64,000 bases of DNA from assembly GCA_017983675.1 (NCBI GenBank), contig JAGOAZ010000010.1, forward strand, positions 35,166 through 99,165, in the 5' to 3' direction. The stretch comes from Fluviicola sp. GTDB lineage: Bacteria > Bacteroidota > Bacteroidia > Flavobacteriales_D > Crocinitomicaceae. Under the pieces are notes generated by a model that was not told where the DNA came from, ran no database searches, and saw only the letters and a list, made by a program, of their open reading frames with translations. The translations under genes and the position numbers were made by a program. Below are positions 55,226 through 64,000 of this stretch, piece by piece. Within the stretch, counting starts at the first letter, position 1; every line of letters starts with the position of its first letter.

Positions 55226-57514
55226 TTATTGTCCGCTTTCCAAACGTTTTTGACGTTGCATCGGATTTTCATTTTGTTGTTTTTGTTGAAATAATTGATA
55301 CCTCGTTGGACTTGCAACAGGAGGGAAACTGTTGTTTGATACATCACAATCGGCCATTTCTAAAAAGGGATCTAGTTTGAATGAACTGACCGCTTTATCA
55401 AAAATGAAAACCTTTGTCACTGTTTGTTGATCCATGCGCCAAATCTCAGCTGGAATGCGAATAACCGTATCCGTTCCATCAACAAATTTAGCTTGAATAA
55501 TTAATGGCGTTACGAGACCACCTTTGTTGGTAAACGATAATTCGTAAAACTGTTTGTTCGCAGCCAGTAATTGTTTTTGACTTTCAGTCAATTTTGCTTG
55601 AAAATCAGCATATTCAGTCATGTCTATTCGATCTGCCTGATATAAATTACGTGTCGCATAAAAATCATCGATTGTTGAATCAGCTTCATTCACTGTCGTT
55701 TTAATCGATTCTTTGTTGCGCACATCACCAATAAACAATTGTTTTTCATCGTTTTGCGCTTTTAATAAAGCTTTTTCTGCCGTTGGATTATTGGTATTCA
55801 ATTGGAAATTTTTCACGTAATCCAACGAAATATCAACGTAATCTGTTGAATAGAACCAACCGCGCCAAAACCAATCCAAGTCAACACCAGAGGCATCTTC
55901 CATTGTACGGAAAAAGTCAGCAGGAGTAGGGTGTTTGAATTTCCAACGTTCACAGTAAATTTTAAACGAATAATCAAACAATTCACGACCCATAACCGTT
56001 TCACGTAAAATGTTCAACGCTGTTGCAGGTTTTCCGTAGGCATTATTTCCAAATTGCCAAATTGATTCGGAGTTGGTCATGATTGGCGAAATGAATTTTT
56101 TGTCGCCGCGCATGTAATCGGTAATCATGTATGCTGGTCCACGACGTGAAGGATAACCGCGTTCCCATTCTTGTTCGGTCAAATATTGAACAAAAGTGTT
56201 CAAACCTTCATCCATCCACGACCATTGACGTTCGTCAGAATTGATAATCATTGGGAAAAAGTTATGCCCAACTTCGTGAATAATCACTCCCCACATGCCG
56301 TATTTTGTTCCCTCAGAATAAGTTCCATCATCGTTTGGACGACCACCATTGAAACAAATCATTGGATATTCCATCCCGATTTGTGCAGCATGAACTGAAA
56401 TCGCAACCGGATAAGTATAGTCGATTGTGTATTTTGAATACGTTTGAATGGTGTGCGCAACTAACTTCGTTGAATACCTTTCCCATAACGGATTTCCTTC
56501 TTTCGGATAATAAGACATACACAAAATGTTTTTCCCTTTTACGGTTGTATTTTGTGCGTCCCACATGAATTTTCGAGAAGAAGCAAATGCAAAATCACGC
56601 ACATTTGTTGCTTTAAACACCCATGTTTTATTGGTTGTTGCTTTATTTTTTTCTTTTTCTTCTGCTTCAGCTTGCGTGATAATTAACACGGGAGAATCCG
56701 CATTTTTTGCTTTGGCCATGCGTTCGCGTTGTTGAGCAGTTAAAACTGTTCCCGCATTTTGCAATTCTCCAGTACCAGCAACAACGTGGTCAGATGGAAC
56801 GGTAATTGATACTTCGTAATCGCCAAAAGGCAAGGTGAATTCACCTTTCCCTAAAAACTGTTTGTTTTGCCAACCTTCGACATCATTGTAGACACACATT
56901 CTTGGGAAAAACTGAGCGATGGTGTACAAGTAATTATCTTCTTTTTCAAAATACTCGTATCCTGAACGACCTCCAACTTTCATGCGGTCATTGATGTTGT
57001 ACCACCATTTTATTTTGAAAGAAATGCTTTGTTTTGGTCCGAGCGGTTTAGCTGGATCAATCCGCATCATTGTTTTATTGATAGCAAACTTCATTTTTTC
57101 ACCAGAAAGAGAAGCTACTGAAACAATATTATACCCACCATCAAACACCATTAATTTGCGTTCTACATCTTTGATCGATTTGAAATCTTCCATTTTCTCT
57201 ACTTCAATGAAACGATTTTCAGCATCTTTTTTGTAAATATTTTGGTCGAGTTGCAACCACAAGTATTCCAATACATCAGGGGAATTATTGGTGTATGTAA
57301 TCACTTCTTCTCCGCTGATAATTTGTTTTTTATCATCAAGCGTAATCGACATTTTATAATCCGCTTTTTGTTGGTAATAATGATTACCAGGCGCTCCAGC
57401 CGCAGTTCTAAATTCGTTTGGCGTTGGAAGCTCCATGTCCAATTGTGCAAACTTCGATTGTCCAAATAAAATGGAACTAACTACAAGACTTCCGCCTATT
57501 AAAAGGTGTTTCAT
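55226..57514 (-). CDS. M1-family metallopeptidase (secreted aminopeptidase)
   Basis: 762 residues with signal peptide. The gluzincin site HEVGHNFF (413-420) and Glu436 in SWMDEGLNTF give the HExxH-18-E zinc ligands. The substrate-recognition GxMEN motif appears as GMEYPMICFNG upstream. C-terminal helices follow, then a beta region (about 640-740), and a Gln-rich tail. It removes N-terminal residues from peptides in the periplasm. Coupled to the DUF6702 gene by ATGA (57511-57514). Confidence 0.94.
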   Translation of the reverse strand: MKHLLIGGSLVVSSILFGQSKFAQLDMELPTPNEFRTAAGAPGNHYYQQKADYKMSITLDDKKQIISGEEVITYTNNSPDVLEYLWLQLDQNIYKKDAENRFIEVEKMEDFKSIKDVERKLMVFDGGYNIVSVASLSGEKMKFAINKTMMRIDPAKPLGPKQSISFKIKWWYNINDRMKVGGRSGYEYFEKEDNYLYTIAQFFPRMCVYNDVEGWQNKQFLGKGEFTLPFGDYEVSITVPSDHVVAGTGELQNAGTVLTAQQRERMAKAKNADSPVLIITQAEAEEKEKNKATTNKTWVFKATNVRDFAFASSRKFMWDAQNTTVKGKNILCMSYYPKEGNPLWERYSTKLVAHTIQTYSKYTIDYTYPVAISVHAAQIGMEYPMICFNGGRPNDDGTYSEGTKYGMWGVIIHEVGHNFFPMIINSDERQWSWMDEGLNTFVQYLTEQEWERGYPSRRGPAYMITDYMRGDKKFISPIMTNSESIWQFGNNAYGKPATALNILRETVMGRELFDYSFKIYCERWKFKHPTPADFFRTMEDASGVDLDWFWRGWFYSTDYVDISLDYVKNFQLNTNNPTAEKALLKAQNDEKQLFIGDVRNKESIKTTVNEADSTIDDFYATRNLYQADRIDMTEYADFQAKLTESQKQLLAANKQFYELSFTNKGGLVTPLIIQAKFVDGTDTVIRIPAEIWRMDQQTVTKVFIFDKAVSSFKLDPFLEMADCDVSNNSFPPVASPTRYQLFQQKQQNENPMQRQKRLESGQ

Positions 57515-58023
57515 AATGTTAACTTTATCGTTTCAGTCGTTTTTGATGGCAAAAAAACCATCGTTTTAGTCGTGTTATTGTGCTTGAATGTTATCTTATT
57601 CTGTTGCTGAGGAAGTGTTTGCATCAACCAATCGTAGCGAAAGGTTAGGGCAGGAGCCAAATCGACTTTTTCTGATGAGAAATAAAAATCAACTAATCCA
57701 TTTGCTTTTACTTCGTAGCCAATTAAGTGTAAAATCACATTATTCTGATCGTTTTTAATTGAAAATCCTTGACAAATAAACGCTTCAATTTTTCGAATCA
57801 TACTCGTATCGGAATAATGATCTTCCAATTCTTTGATTGGAATTCCTGATTCGTTCATCACATCTTCCACATCGTGAGCACTCGCTTCGATAGTTATTTC
57901 AAATTGCTTTTTAACCTGATTAAAAGTTATTTCTGCAAACGAGAAAAAATACTCATGAGCAGAAACGACGTTGTTCTTCACTGTAAATCCGAACAACAAA
58001 AGAAATAAGTACAAAAATTTCAT
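57511..58023 (-). CDS. DUF6702-family secreted protein
   Basis: 170 residues with a signal peptide ending NVVSAHEYF. The mature domain EITFNQVKKQFEITIEASAHDVEDV, quoted here only in part as ITFNQVKKQFEITIE, plus LPQQQNKITFKHNN match DUF6702, which is commonly encoded just before an M1 peptidase in flavobacteria. Function unknown; the conserved pairing suggests it helps the peptidase fold or localise. First gene of the pair. Confidence 0.85.
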   Translation of the reverse strand: MKFLYLFLLLFGFTVKNNVVSAHEYFFSFAEITFNQVKKQFEITIEASAHDVEDVMNESGIPIKELEDHYSDTSMIRKIEAFICQGFSIKNDQNNVILHLIGYEVKANGLVDFYFSSEKVDLAPALTFRYDWLMQTLPQQQNKITFKHNNTTKTMVFLPSKTTETIKLTL

Positions 58024-58054
58024 TGTAACAAAAATAACAAATTAGTGGAATTAG

Positions 58055-58088
58055 CAAAAAAAAGAGACTGACTCAAAAAGCCAGTCTC
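58055..58088 (-). terminator. Terminator of the transaldolase gene
   Basis: On the minus strand GAGACTG and CAGTCTC form the main stem and a run of eight T follows. Confidence 0.8.
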
Positions 58089-58111
58089 ATTCATTTATTG
58101 CTTTTGTGAAA

Positions 58112-58768
58112 TTACTTGTTTCCTTTTGCGTGGTCAGCTAAAAATTGAGCCAATCCATTATCTGTTAACGGATGTTTCGCTAAAGCCAAGATTGCACTCA
58201 ACGGTCCAGTCATTACGTCAGATCCAATTTCAGCGCACTGAATAATGTGCATTGGGTGACGAACTGAAGCAGCTAAAATTTCAGTTTCAAATCCGTAGTT
58301 ATCAAAAATGATACGAATTTGTTGAATCAAATCCATTCCATTTGTTGAAATATCATCCAAACGACCAACGAAAGGTGAAACAAAACTTGCGCCAGCTTTT
58401 GCTGCCAACAATGCTTGTCCAGCACTAAAGATCAAGGTACAATTCGTTTTAATTCCTTTGGAAGAAAAATATTTGATTGCTTTAATTCCAGCTGGAATCA
58501 TTGGGATTTTCACAACAATATTCGGATGTAATTCAGCTAATGCTTCACCTTCACGAACCATTCCTTCAAAATCCGTAGCAATTACTTCTGCGCTAACAGG
58601 ACCATCAACAATAGCACAAATGTCTACGTAATGTTTCAAAATGTTATCATGACCTGTAATTCCTTCTTTGGCCATTAATGTTGGATTGGTCGTAACTCCG
58701 TCTAAAATTCCAAGGTCATTTGCCTCGCGAATATCTGATAAATTTGCTGTGTCAATGAAAAATTTCAT
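58112..58768 (-). CDS. Transaldolase / fructose-6-phosphate aldolase family (TalC-like)
   Basis: 218 residues, the short single-domain form of transaldolase. Landmarks are [27 protein letters not shown], the Schiff-base lysine in [27 protein letters not shown] and SPFVGRLDD. It interconverts sugar phosphates of the non-oxidative pentose phosphate pathway, or cleaves F6P; the two activities cannot be told apart by eye. Cytoplasmic. Near the rpe gene of the same pathway, though in a separate unit. Confidence 0.93.
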   Translation of the reverse strand: MKFFIDTANLSDIREANDLGILDGVTTNPTLMAKEGITGHDNILKHYVDICAIVDGPVSAEVIATDFEGMVREGEALAELHPNIVVKIPMIPAGIKAIKYFSSKGIKTNCTLIFSAGQALLAAKAGASFVSPFVGRLDDISTNGMDLIQQIRIIFDNYGFETEILAASVRHPMHIIQCAEIGSDVMTGPLSAILALAKHPLTDNGLAQFLADHAKGNK

Positions 58769-58785
58769 ACTCTATATTTGAACCA

Positions 58786-58793
58786 CAAAAATA
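58786..58793 (-). promoter_or_regulatory. Transaldolase promoter -7 box
   Basis: TATTTTTG matches TAnnTTTG, 18 bases before the ATG. Confidence 0.5.
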
Positions 58794-58870
58794 AAGCTTA
58801 ATCAATGAACTAAAACGAAATAGTTATTGAAGTTTTTAACAGTTTATGAAAAGAAATTGGAGAAAAAAAA

Positions 58871-58970
58871 GAGGGGCAAGCTACTTTTATCGCACCGCTA
58901 CAACCTCTGACCTTTGCTACGTTCCCGTCCTGGAGGATTAAGAGGGAGCTGGTCGTAAAAGACTTACCCC
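58871..58970 (-). ncRNA. ffs: Signal recognition particle RNA (small bacterial type)
   Basis: About 100 bases on the minus strand. The apical SRP54-binding core reads CAGGACGGGAACGTAGCAAAGG, quoted in two parts: CAGGACGGGAACG and TAGCAAAGG. The 5' GGGGTAAG and 3' CTTGCCCC ends pair to close the long hairpin. It works with Ffh to target membrane proteins. A T run follows the 3' end and acts as terminator. Confidence 0.93.
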
Positions 58971-58974
58971 AGCG

Positions 58975-58982
58975 CAAAATTA
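58975..58982 (-). promoter_or_regulatory. SRP RNA promoter -7 box
   Basis: TAATTTTG matches TAnnTTTG and ends four bases before the predicted RNA 5' end, as expected for a -7 element. Confidence 0.65.
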
Positions 58983-59054
58983 GTTATTTATTTGATAATT
59001 CGGTTTCATCAACCGATTTTTTTCTGATTAAAATGATAAGGCGCTAACTTTCAA

Positions 59055-59471
59055 TCATTCATCGAGATTGATTTTGAATAATTGATCATTCAAAAGCGGT
59101 ATTTGGTGCTGCTGACACAACAATTGCAATTGACCAAGATAAAAAGAATGGTCGCGCAATAATTGAAAAAGTAAAGCTCGTTGCAATTCATTCAATTGCT
59201 CATGATCGTACTTCATTAAAAACAATTCGATATCTCTGTGATTCGCATTTTCAAGCTGCAACCAATATTTTTCTGGATGATAATCAGCTAATTCAGACTC
59301 ACTTTCCGTTCCTTGTAACCGACAAATTATCAAATGGAAACTATTTAGTAATTTGGAAAAAGCAAGTTTTACTGGCTGAGGCAAATCGTATTCATCTGAT
59401 AACAAATGCTTTGCCCAAGCTAAATTCAATTGATGCATTGAATCAAACTGAACAGAAAAAATAGCAAACAT
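59055..59471 (-). CDS. DinB-like four-helix protein of unknown function
   Basis: 138 helical residues. Spaced histidines in LNSFHLIICRLQG, ENANHRDIELFL and LLRDHSFYLGQL fit the metal-binding pattern of DinB/YfiT-like four-helix bundles, which are often thiol-dependent S-transferases. Assignment is tentative. Its ATG directly abuts the rpe stop, so the two are co-transcribed. Confidence 0.7.
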   Translation of the reverse strand: MFAIFSVQFDSMHQLNLAWAKHLLSDEYDLPQPVKLAFSKLLNSFHLIICRLQGTESESELADYHPEKYWLQLENANHRDIELFLMKYDHEQLNELQRALLFQLLRDHSFYLGQLQLLCQQHQIPLLNDQLFKINLDE

Positions 59472-60122
59472 TTACAAGGCTTTCAACGCTTCGATTGTTG
59501 CAGTCGGATTCGGACTATTGAAAACAAAACTTCCTGCAACCAAGGCATCTGCTCCTGCTTCAACTAATAATTTACCTGTATCGGTATTGACACCTCCATC
59601 AACTTCTATTAATGCTTTTGAACCTTTTGCAACGATAAATGCTTTCGTTTGTCTCACTTTTTCAATTGCTTCAGGAATAAACTTTTGACCGCCAAATCCT
59701 GGATTTACGGACATGATTAATACTAAGTCCAAATCTGCTATCACATGTTCCAATACACTCACAGGAGTATGTGGATTCAACGCAACACCAGCTTTCATTC
59801 CAGCTTCTTTGATTGCAGCAATCGTCCGGTGAAGATGCGTACACGCTTCGAAATGAACAGTTAAGATATCAACACCTAATTTTGCAAAATCGTTGATGTA
59901 TAAATCAGGATTTACAATCATTACATGGCAATCGATCGTTTTCTTCGCAACTTTTTTCAGTGCACCAATAATTGGAAAACCAAACGAAATGTTCGGTACA
60001 AATACGCCATCCATCACATCCACATGGAACCAATCTGCTTGACTATTATTGATTAATTCAAAATCTCTTTCTAAATTTCCAAAATCGCATGATAGGATAG
60101 AGGGTGCAATGATAACTGACAT
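59472..60122 (-). CDS. rpe: Ribulose-phosphate 3-epimerase
   Basis: 216-residue TIM barrel. Landmarks are IAPSILSCDFGNLERD, HVDVMDGVFVPNISFG (metal His and Asp), DCHVMI, LIMSVNPGFGGQKFIP and EVDGGVN. It interconverts ribulose-5-phosphate and xylulose-5-phosphate in the pentose phosphate pathway. Canonical length. Confidence 0.96.
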   Translation of the reverse strand: MSVIIAPSILSCDFGNLERDFELINNSQADWFHVDVMDGVFVPNISFGFPIIGALKKVAKKTIDCHVMIVNPDLYINDFAKLGVDILTVHFEACTHLHRTIAAIKEAGMKAGVALNPHTPVSVLEHVIADLDLVLIMSVNPGFGGQKFIPEAIEKVRQTKAFIVAKGSKALIEVDGGVNTDTGKLLVEAGADALVAGSFVFNSPNPTATIEALKAL

Positions 60123-60207
60123 AACGCTGTTTTTTTTACAAAAATAGCTTGCGCAGTTGACTCAACGAAATGAAAACGGGCAATTGTTGAAAAGCTTTGA
60201 AATCTTT

Positions 60208-61791
60208 TTAATTGAAAAAATGCAAGAATTCCTCGTCCCTTTTGTAAATATCCACATGAACAACACGTTTATTTGTTGCTGAAACGGTCACTGTGATGTA
60301 TTCGATAAGCACGGGTATCGGTTGCCGAAGGTTGATTCTACGGTGTTCACTTCGAGCAATAATTGCAATTAAACTATCAGGAATTGTTTTTTGTCCGGCA
60401 TCGTTTCTTAACACAATTCGCGCTAAAGAATCGGGTTGTTCACAGCGCATGCACCCATGAGAAAAAGCCCGAATATCTTTCTTGAAAAAACCTTTCGAAG
60501 GTGTATCGTGAATATACACGCTGAAATTATTCGCGAATTCAAACTTCACCAAGCCCAATGCATTATGAATTCCAGGTTCTTGTCGAACAGTAAATGGAAA
60601 GTTGTTTTTTGCATATTTTTTCCAATTTACCGCATTTGGATTGACCTCTTTCCCGTTTCTAAATAGTTTCAAGCGGTTTTTATCGGCGTAAGCAGGATTT
60701 CTCTTGATTCCAGCTAAAAATTCGGTAGAAGCAATGGAGTAGGGCTCTGTCCAAAAAGGCAACGTGATTATACTTGATAAAACAGATCGCAATGTTGGCG
60801 TTTGCGTTTCATTTTTACCAACTACAACTTTGTGCGTCGATCGAAGCGTATCGTTAAAAACATAATCCAACTGATACGAAGGAATATTCACCCGCAAATA
60901 AGTTGGAGAATTTGGAGATCGCCAGCGCAATTTTTCCAAGGCAAGCAAGGTTCTTTTTTGCTGATGCAAAGGCGATTCACTCAATAATTCTGTTGTGTAT
61001 TTTCCATTCACACCGTCAGCTGATAACGCATGGTCCATTTGAAACTGTTTTAACGCATCCAAAAGCGCTAAACTCAATTCTTTGGTTGTATCGATTGTAT
61101 AAGAATCTAATTCCAAAGCCTCAATCGTCTTATTAGTATGTTCGATTGAATCTATTTTTAGTGAGGGAATCGCTACTGAATTGTCTGAAACTTGTTGCTG
61201 GTAATAATCGCGATAAGTAACCGTTGCCAATTGAAAATAGTCATTATTTGCCGGGCCAAAATGAGCAAACCATTGATTCCATTGTTGCACGGTATCCATT
61301 TCGGTTAAAGCTTCTTTCAATTGATTCAATGCAACAACCGTTTTCGGTTTTATTTTCATTTTTGATTCATCAATAAATCCTGTTTTTAAATCCATCAAAA
61401 CATGAGCAAATTGGACACTTTGAACCAATTCAAAAACAACTTCTTTTTTGCGCCATTTTTTAGGGATCGTAACTTGAATTCGCGATGAGGGAAGACCAAT
61501 AGCTGGTGAATTATTCAAAAGAGCGTAGATTTTTTTGGCGCTTTTCGTCAATGAATCGTGAGATAACCACACAGGTTCAAAGGATCTATCGCGGTAAAAT
61601 TTCACAATCGAATCTTGAACAGCATTAGAATAACCAATTTCTACCAAACAACCAGCTGTTAAAGCATTTTCTATCTTGTCAGCAAGTGATTTACGACGGG
61701 GATTATGCGCATTGTTTGTTGTTGTTTTTTCGGTACAAGCGAACAAAATCAAACAAAAAGTAAAATAGATGACGGTTTTTAGTGCGTTCAT
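60208..61791 (-). CDS. L,D-transpeptidase (YcbB-like), lipoprotein
   Basis: About 527 residues from the ATG at 61791 (MNALKTVIYFTFCLILFAC), which gives a lipoprotein signal; an ATG 12 codons upstream is less likely. The order is an N-terminal scaffold domain, a peptidoglycan-binding repeat (about 240-275, ALKQFQMDHALSADGVNG) and a YkuD catalytic domain. The active-site SHGCMRCEQP has Cys447 as nucleophile. It makes 3-3 cross-links in peptidoglycan or attaches lipoproteins. Single gene, divergent from the rhomboid gene. Confidence 0.93.
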   Translation of the reverse strand: MNALKTVIYFTFCLILFACTEKTTTNNAHNPRRKSLADKIENALTAGCLVEIGYSNAVQDSIVKFYRDRSFEPVWLSHDSLTKSAKKIYALLNNSPAIGLPSSRIQVTIPKKWRKKEVVFELVQSVQFAHVLMDLKTGFIDESKMKIKPKTVVALNQLKEALTEMDTVQQWNQWFAHFGPANNDYFQLATVTYRDYYQQQVSDNSVAIPSLKIDSIEHTNKTIEALELDSYTIDTTKELSLALLDALKQFQMDHALSADGVNGKYTTELLSESPLHQQKRTLLALEKLRWRSPNSPTYLRVNIPSYQLDYVFNDTLRSTHKVVVGKNETQTPTLRSVLSSIITLPFWTEPYSIASTEFLAGIKRNPAYADKNRLKLFRNGKEVNPNAVNWKKYAKNNFPFTVRQEPGIHNALGLVKFEFANNFSVYIHDTPSKGFFKKDIRAFSHGCMRCEQPDSLARIVLRNDAGQKTIPDSLIAIIARSEHRRINLRQPIPVLIEYITVTVSATNKRVVHVDIYKRDEEFLHFFN

Positions 61792-61837
61792 TGAATAGAA
61801 ATGAGCAATTTTGTATAAATATATCAAATTGTAGCAG

Positions 61838-62464
61838 ATGTTTACTGATTTTTATCAAACATATTACTTATTAATCGCAGTTGGAATTTTTTCCTTGAAA
61901 GGGTTTAATGACAACTCATTCGTTGAGAAATATTTATTTATTCCATATCAGATAAAACACAACAACGAATGGTATCGATTTTTTAGTCACGCGTTTTTAC
62001 ATGGAGATATTGGCCATTTATTCTTTAATGGATTTACCATTTTTAATTTCGGACCATTTTTCGAAAGCTATCTAAATTATTTATACGGACCACAAATAGG
62101 TTTGATTGTATTTTGGGGATTTGTATTCATCGCCCTTATCGGTTCATCTGCAATCTCTTACGCACGAAACCAAAACAATCCAAACTACAGAGCATTAGGA
62201 CTTTCCGGCGTTGTTTCCGCTGTTTTATTTGCCTTTATCATGATTGCTCCAAAAACAGAATTGAATTTTATGTTCATCCCAATTCCAATAACAGCTTATG
62301 TATTCGGAATCATTTATTTAGCATTTGAAATCTATTCTGATCGCAATAGAAAGTCGGGGATAGCTCATGATGCGCACATTGGTGGGGCAATTGTTGGTAT
62401 TCTTTTCATTTTATTTACTAATATTGAACTTGTAATTGCAAACTTCAATAGTTTATTACCATGA
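61838..62464 (+). CDS. Rhomboid-family intramembrane serine protease
   Basis: 208 residues and six membrane helices. The catalytic Ser123 lies in ALGLSGVVSAV, His180 in HDAHIGGAIVG, and HAFLHGDIGHLFFNG (51-65) provides the oxyanion His/Asn. It cleaves membrane proteins within the bilayer; substrates unknown. Its TGA overlaps the aminotransferase ATG as ATGA (62461-62464). Confidence 0.94.
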   Translation: MFTDFYQTYYLLIAVGIFSLKGFNDNSFVEKYLFIPYQIKHNNEWYRFFSHAFLHGDIGHLFFNGFTIFNFGPFFESYLNYLYGPQIGLIVFWGFVFIALIGSSAISYARNQNNPNYRALGLSGVVSAVLFAFIMIAPKTELNFMFIPIPITAYVFGIIYLAFEIYSDRNRKSGIAHDAHIGGAIVGILFILFTNIELVIANFNSLLP

Positions 62465-63315
62465 TACAACACGATTTATATGTGAACAATAATGGGACGA
62501 TTCTAAGTAATTCTGGACCGTCCATTCAAGCTGGAAACCGCGGATATACTTATGGTGACGGACTTTTTGAAAGCATACGTGTGATGAATGGAAAAGTGTT
62601 GAATTTTGAAAATCACTTTAATCGCTTATTAGAAGGTGCGAAAATTTTAAAAATGCGTTTTCCTGCTTTTTATACGACCGATTTTTTCATGCATCATTTT
62701 GAAGAATTAATTAGTTTGTGTAAAATAACGGAAGGAGCGCGTATTCGTTTGTCAATTGATCGTTTGGGTGGTGGAACATATTTACCTGAATCAAACGACG
62801 TTAGTTTTTTCATTGAAATTTATCCTTTAGAAAACAACTTGTTTGGCTTAAACGCTAAAGGATTTGAAGTTGACTTGTACCAAGACATCAAGAAAAACAA
62901 AACAATTCTGTCGAATTATAAGACCAAAAACGGTTTAATTTATGTGCTTGCTGCATTAACAGCAAAAGAAAAAGGCTTAGATGATTTGTTATTATTAAAC
63001 GAACAAGGTCAAATATTAGAAAGTTCGAATAGCAATTTATTTGTTGTTAGCAACGGCGTTTTGTACACACCAGGATTAGCCGAAGGCTGTTTGGCTGGAA
63101 CCATGCGCATGCAAGTAATCAACATTGCATTGGAAAACGGATTGAAAGTTTATGAATGTTCAATTTTGCCATCGAACTTATTGGTAGCTGATGAAATCTT
63201 TTTAACCAACGCTGTTAAAGGATTGACTTGGGTTGGTGGTTACCGTACAAAAAGATACTACAACACCATTGCACGTAAAATCGTTTCATTCTTGAACGAT
63301 AAATTTGATCAGTAG
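62461..63315 (+). CDS. Class IV PLP aminotransferase (BCAT/DAAT/ADC lyase type)
   Basis: 284 residues of fold-type IV. The start region GNRGYTYGDGLFESIRV, catalytic Lys154 in LSNYKTKNGLIYVLAA, the LLNEQGQILESSNSNLF stretch and GCLAGTMRM are characteristic. Branched-chain aminotransferase, D-amino acid aminotransferase and 4-amino-4-deoxychorismate lyase share these motifs; the RLSIDRLGGGTYLP segment does not decide among them. Coupled to the rhomboid gene. Confidence 0.92.
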   Translation: MIQHDLYVNNNGTILSNSGPSIQAGNRGYTYGDGLFESIRVMNGKVLNFENHFNRLLEGAKILKMRFPAFYTTDFFMHHFEELISLCKITEGARIRLSIDRLGGGTYLPESNDVSFFIEIYPLENNLFGLNAKGFEVDLYQDIKKNKTILSNYKTKNGLIYVLAALTAKEKGLDDLLLLNEQGQILESSNSNLFVVSNGVLYTPGLAEGCLAGTMRMQVINIALENGLKVYECSILPSNLLVADEIFLTNAVKGLTWVGGYRTKRYYNTIARKIVSFLNDKFDQ

Positions 63316-63382
63316 GAATAATCTATTATTATGTTAGTTCTATTGATATTTTCAACTTTATTAATTTTGTCTTATAATTAAT

Positions 63383-63397
63383 ATTATGTTAAATAGA
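63383..63397. repeat. Direct repeat copy 1
   Basis: ATTATGTTAAATAGA, identical to 63728-63742; the two copies bound 330 bases of non-coding sequence. Confidence 0.6.
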
Positions 63398-63727
63398 TTG
63401 TTCTACACTTTATTGATACACTTAAAATATCATGAACAACAACTACTCCATTACAAAAAGAAAAAATAAACATTGGTGAAATTTCTTGTGATCAAAAAAA
63501 TTGAAAAAAAAATTCAATCAATGAAATTTCCATTCAACAACATTAAAGCATGTTTTAATTATATACGTTTGATTGTTAAATAAAACTGGAACGATTATTC
63601 TAGGATTAGTTTCCATTATATTATTTGTTCTTTTTTAATAAACTATCGGTAATTCGTTGATTCATTACAATTGATTATTCTTCCCTCATATCAATTCAGC
63701 ATAAAATAAACGATTTATACGACTTAC

Positions 63728-63742
63728 ATTATGTTAAATAGA
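63728..63742. repeat. Direct repeat copy 2
   Basis: Second identical copy of the 15-base sequence, 39 bases before the DUF4268 start. Confidence 0.6.
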
Positions 63743-63780
63743 AGGTCTTCTCTTTTCAGCAATTTTTGTATTTTTGATTC

Positions 63781-64000
63781 ATGTTTTCAAAAGAAGAATT
63801 AAAACAATATAAAACAGATTTCTGGATTGCTTTCAAAAAAAGAATGCAAGACAAACGTTCCTCAAATGGTCGTCGAATCAATTGGTTGAACTACCCTTCT
63901 GAAATTCCTTATATTTTTATTCGCTTAGATGCAACAGCCAAAGAAGCGCGCTTTATGATTGATATTCAACCAAAAGACGATGGCATACGCGCAATCATTT
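63781..64000 (+). CDS. DUF4268-domain protein (partial, runs off the window)
   Basis: 73 codons from the ATG at 63781: MFSKEELKQYKTDFWIAFKK, then GRRINWLNYPSEIPYIFIRL. This is the start of a DUF4268 protein, a family distantly related to restriction-type nucleases and common in flavobacteria as a stand-alone gene of about 150 residues. Function is unproven. Confidence 0.82.
   Translation, partial: MFSKEELKQYKTDFWIAFKKRMQDKRSSNGRRINWLNYPSEIPYIFIRLDATAKEARFMIDIQPKDDGIRAII

Larger units (their letters stand above)
63316..63780. other. Gene-free AT-rich region with short repeats and a coding relic
   Basis: 465 bases with no credible gene. A 15-base direct repeat (ATTATGTTAAATAGA) occurs at 63383-63397 and 63728-63742. 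A short frame at 63573-63638 reads LLNKTGTIILGLVSIILFVL, a membrane-helix-like fragment. The other frames are full of stops. It looks like a decayed gene or small element. Confidence 0.5.

Overview
This window is low-GC chromosomal DNA from a member of the Bacteroidota, most likely a flavobacterium of the Crocinitomicaceae/Fluviicola type (the genus is inferred, not proven). Supporting signs are: repeated TAnnTTTG promoter boxes without Shine-Dalgarno dependence, a type IX secretion C-terminal domain on a subtilase, a Reg_prop/LytS sensor with a LytTR regulator, a DUF5606 protein, a BtuB-like TonB receptor, and a tmRNA whose tag ends in YALAA. Nearly all of it is ordinary coding sequence in short operons, often joined by 4-base ATGA stop/start overlaps. 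There is no CRISPR array, intact prophage or insertion sequence.

Layout. 1-2481: Sua5/YrdC, a glutamine amidotransferase and an SpmA/SpmB fusion (minus strand). 3222-9244: a five-gene signalling operon (plus strand). It has three paralogous six-helix membrane histidine kinases, a single-domain response regulator and a receiver-PAS-HisKA_3 kinase. 9256-13846: two tandem GH29 alpha-L-fucosidases, a small coupled ORF and a secreted coiled-coil protein. 14391-15327: ssrA (tmRNA), with a broken RhuM-family gene upstream of it. 15497-19199: a lipoprotein, three uncharacterised membrane proteins built from zinc ribbons and SHOCT-like modules, and a PEGA lipoprotein. 19340-23102: a LytS/LytTR two-component pair. 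23175-33792: TIGR02757 protein, TonB receptor, LolD-type ATPase, RibBA, two glycosyltransferases, LptF/G permease and a ClC channel.

33940-39054: a light-response/DNA-repair operon holding a flavin reductase, a cryptochrome/photolyase, a 49-residue DUF2256 protein, an iron-sulphur (6-4)-type photolyase and a DASH cryptochrome. It is followed by tRNA-Met(CAT). 39241-47610: methyltransferase-like membrane protein, START-like protein, M3 oligopeptidase, DUF5606 protein, two divergent subtilases and an NTF2-like protein. 47676-58768: YidC, CTP synthase, a type-23-toxin-like outer-membrane-type protein, CvfB, a universal stress protein, a metallophosphoesterase, an M1 aminopeptidase with a DUF6702 protein, and a transaldolase. 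58871-64000: the SRP RNA, a DinB-like protein, ribulose-phosphate epimerase, L,D-transpeptidase, rhomboid protease, a class IV aminotransferase, a decayed intergenic region and the start of a DUF4268 gene.

The most unusual element is the kinase array at 3371-9244. The first kinase keeps the phospho-acceptor histidine but has lost its ATP-binding glycine motifs. The second keeps a full ATPase domain but has lysine instead of the histidine. The third is complete. This complementary decay suggests obligate trans-phosphorylation in mixed kinase complexes. The compact three-photolyase operon is the second item of note.
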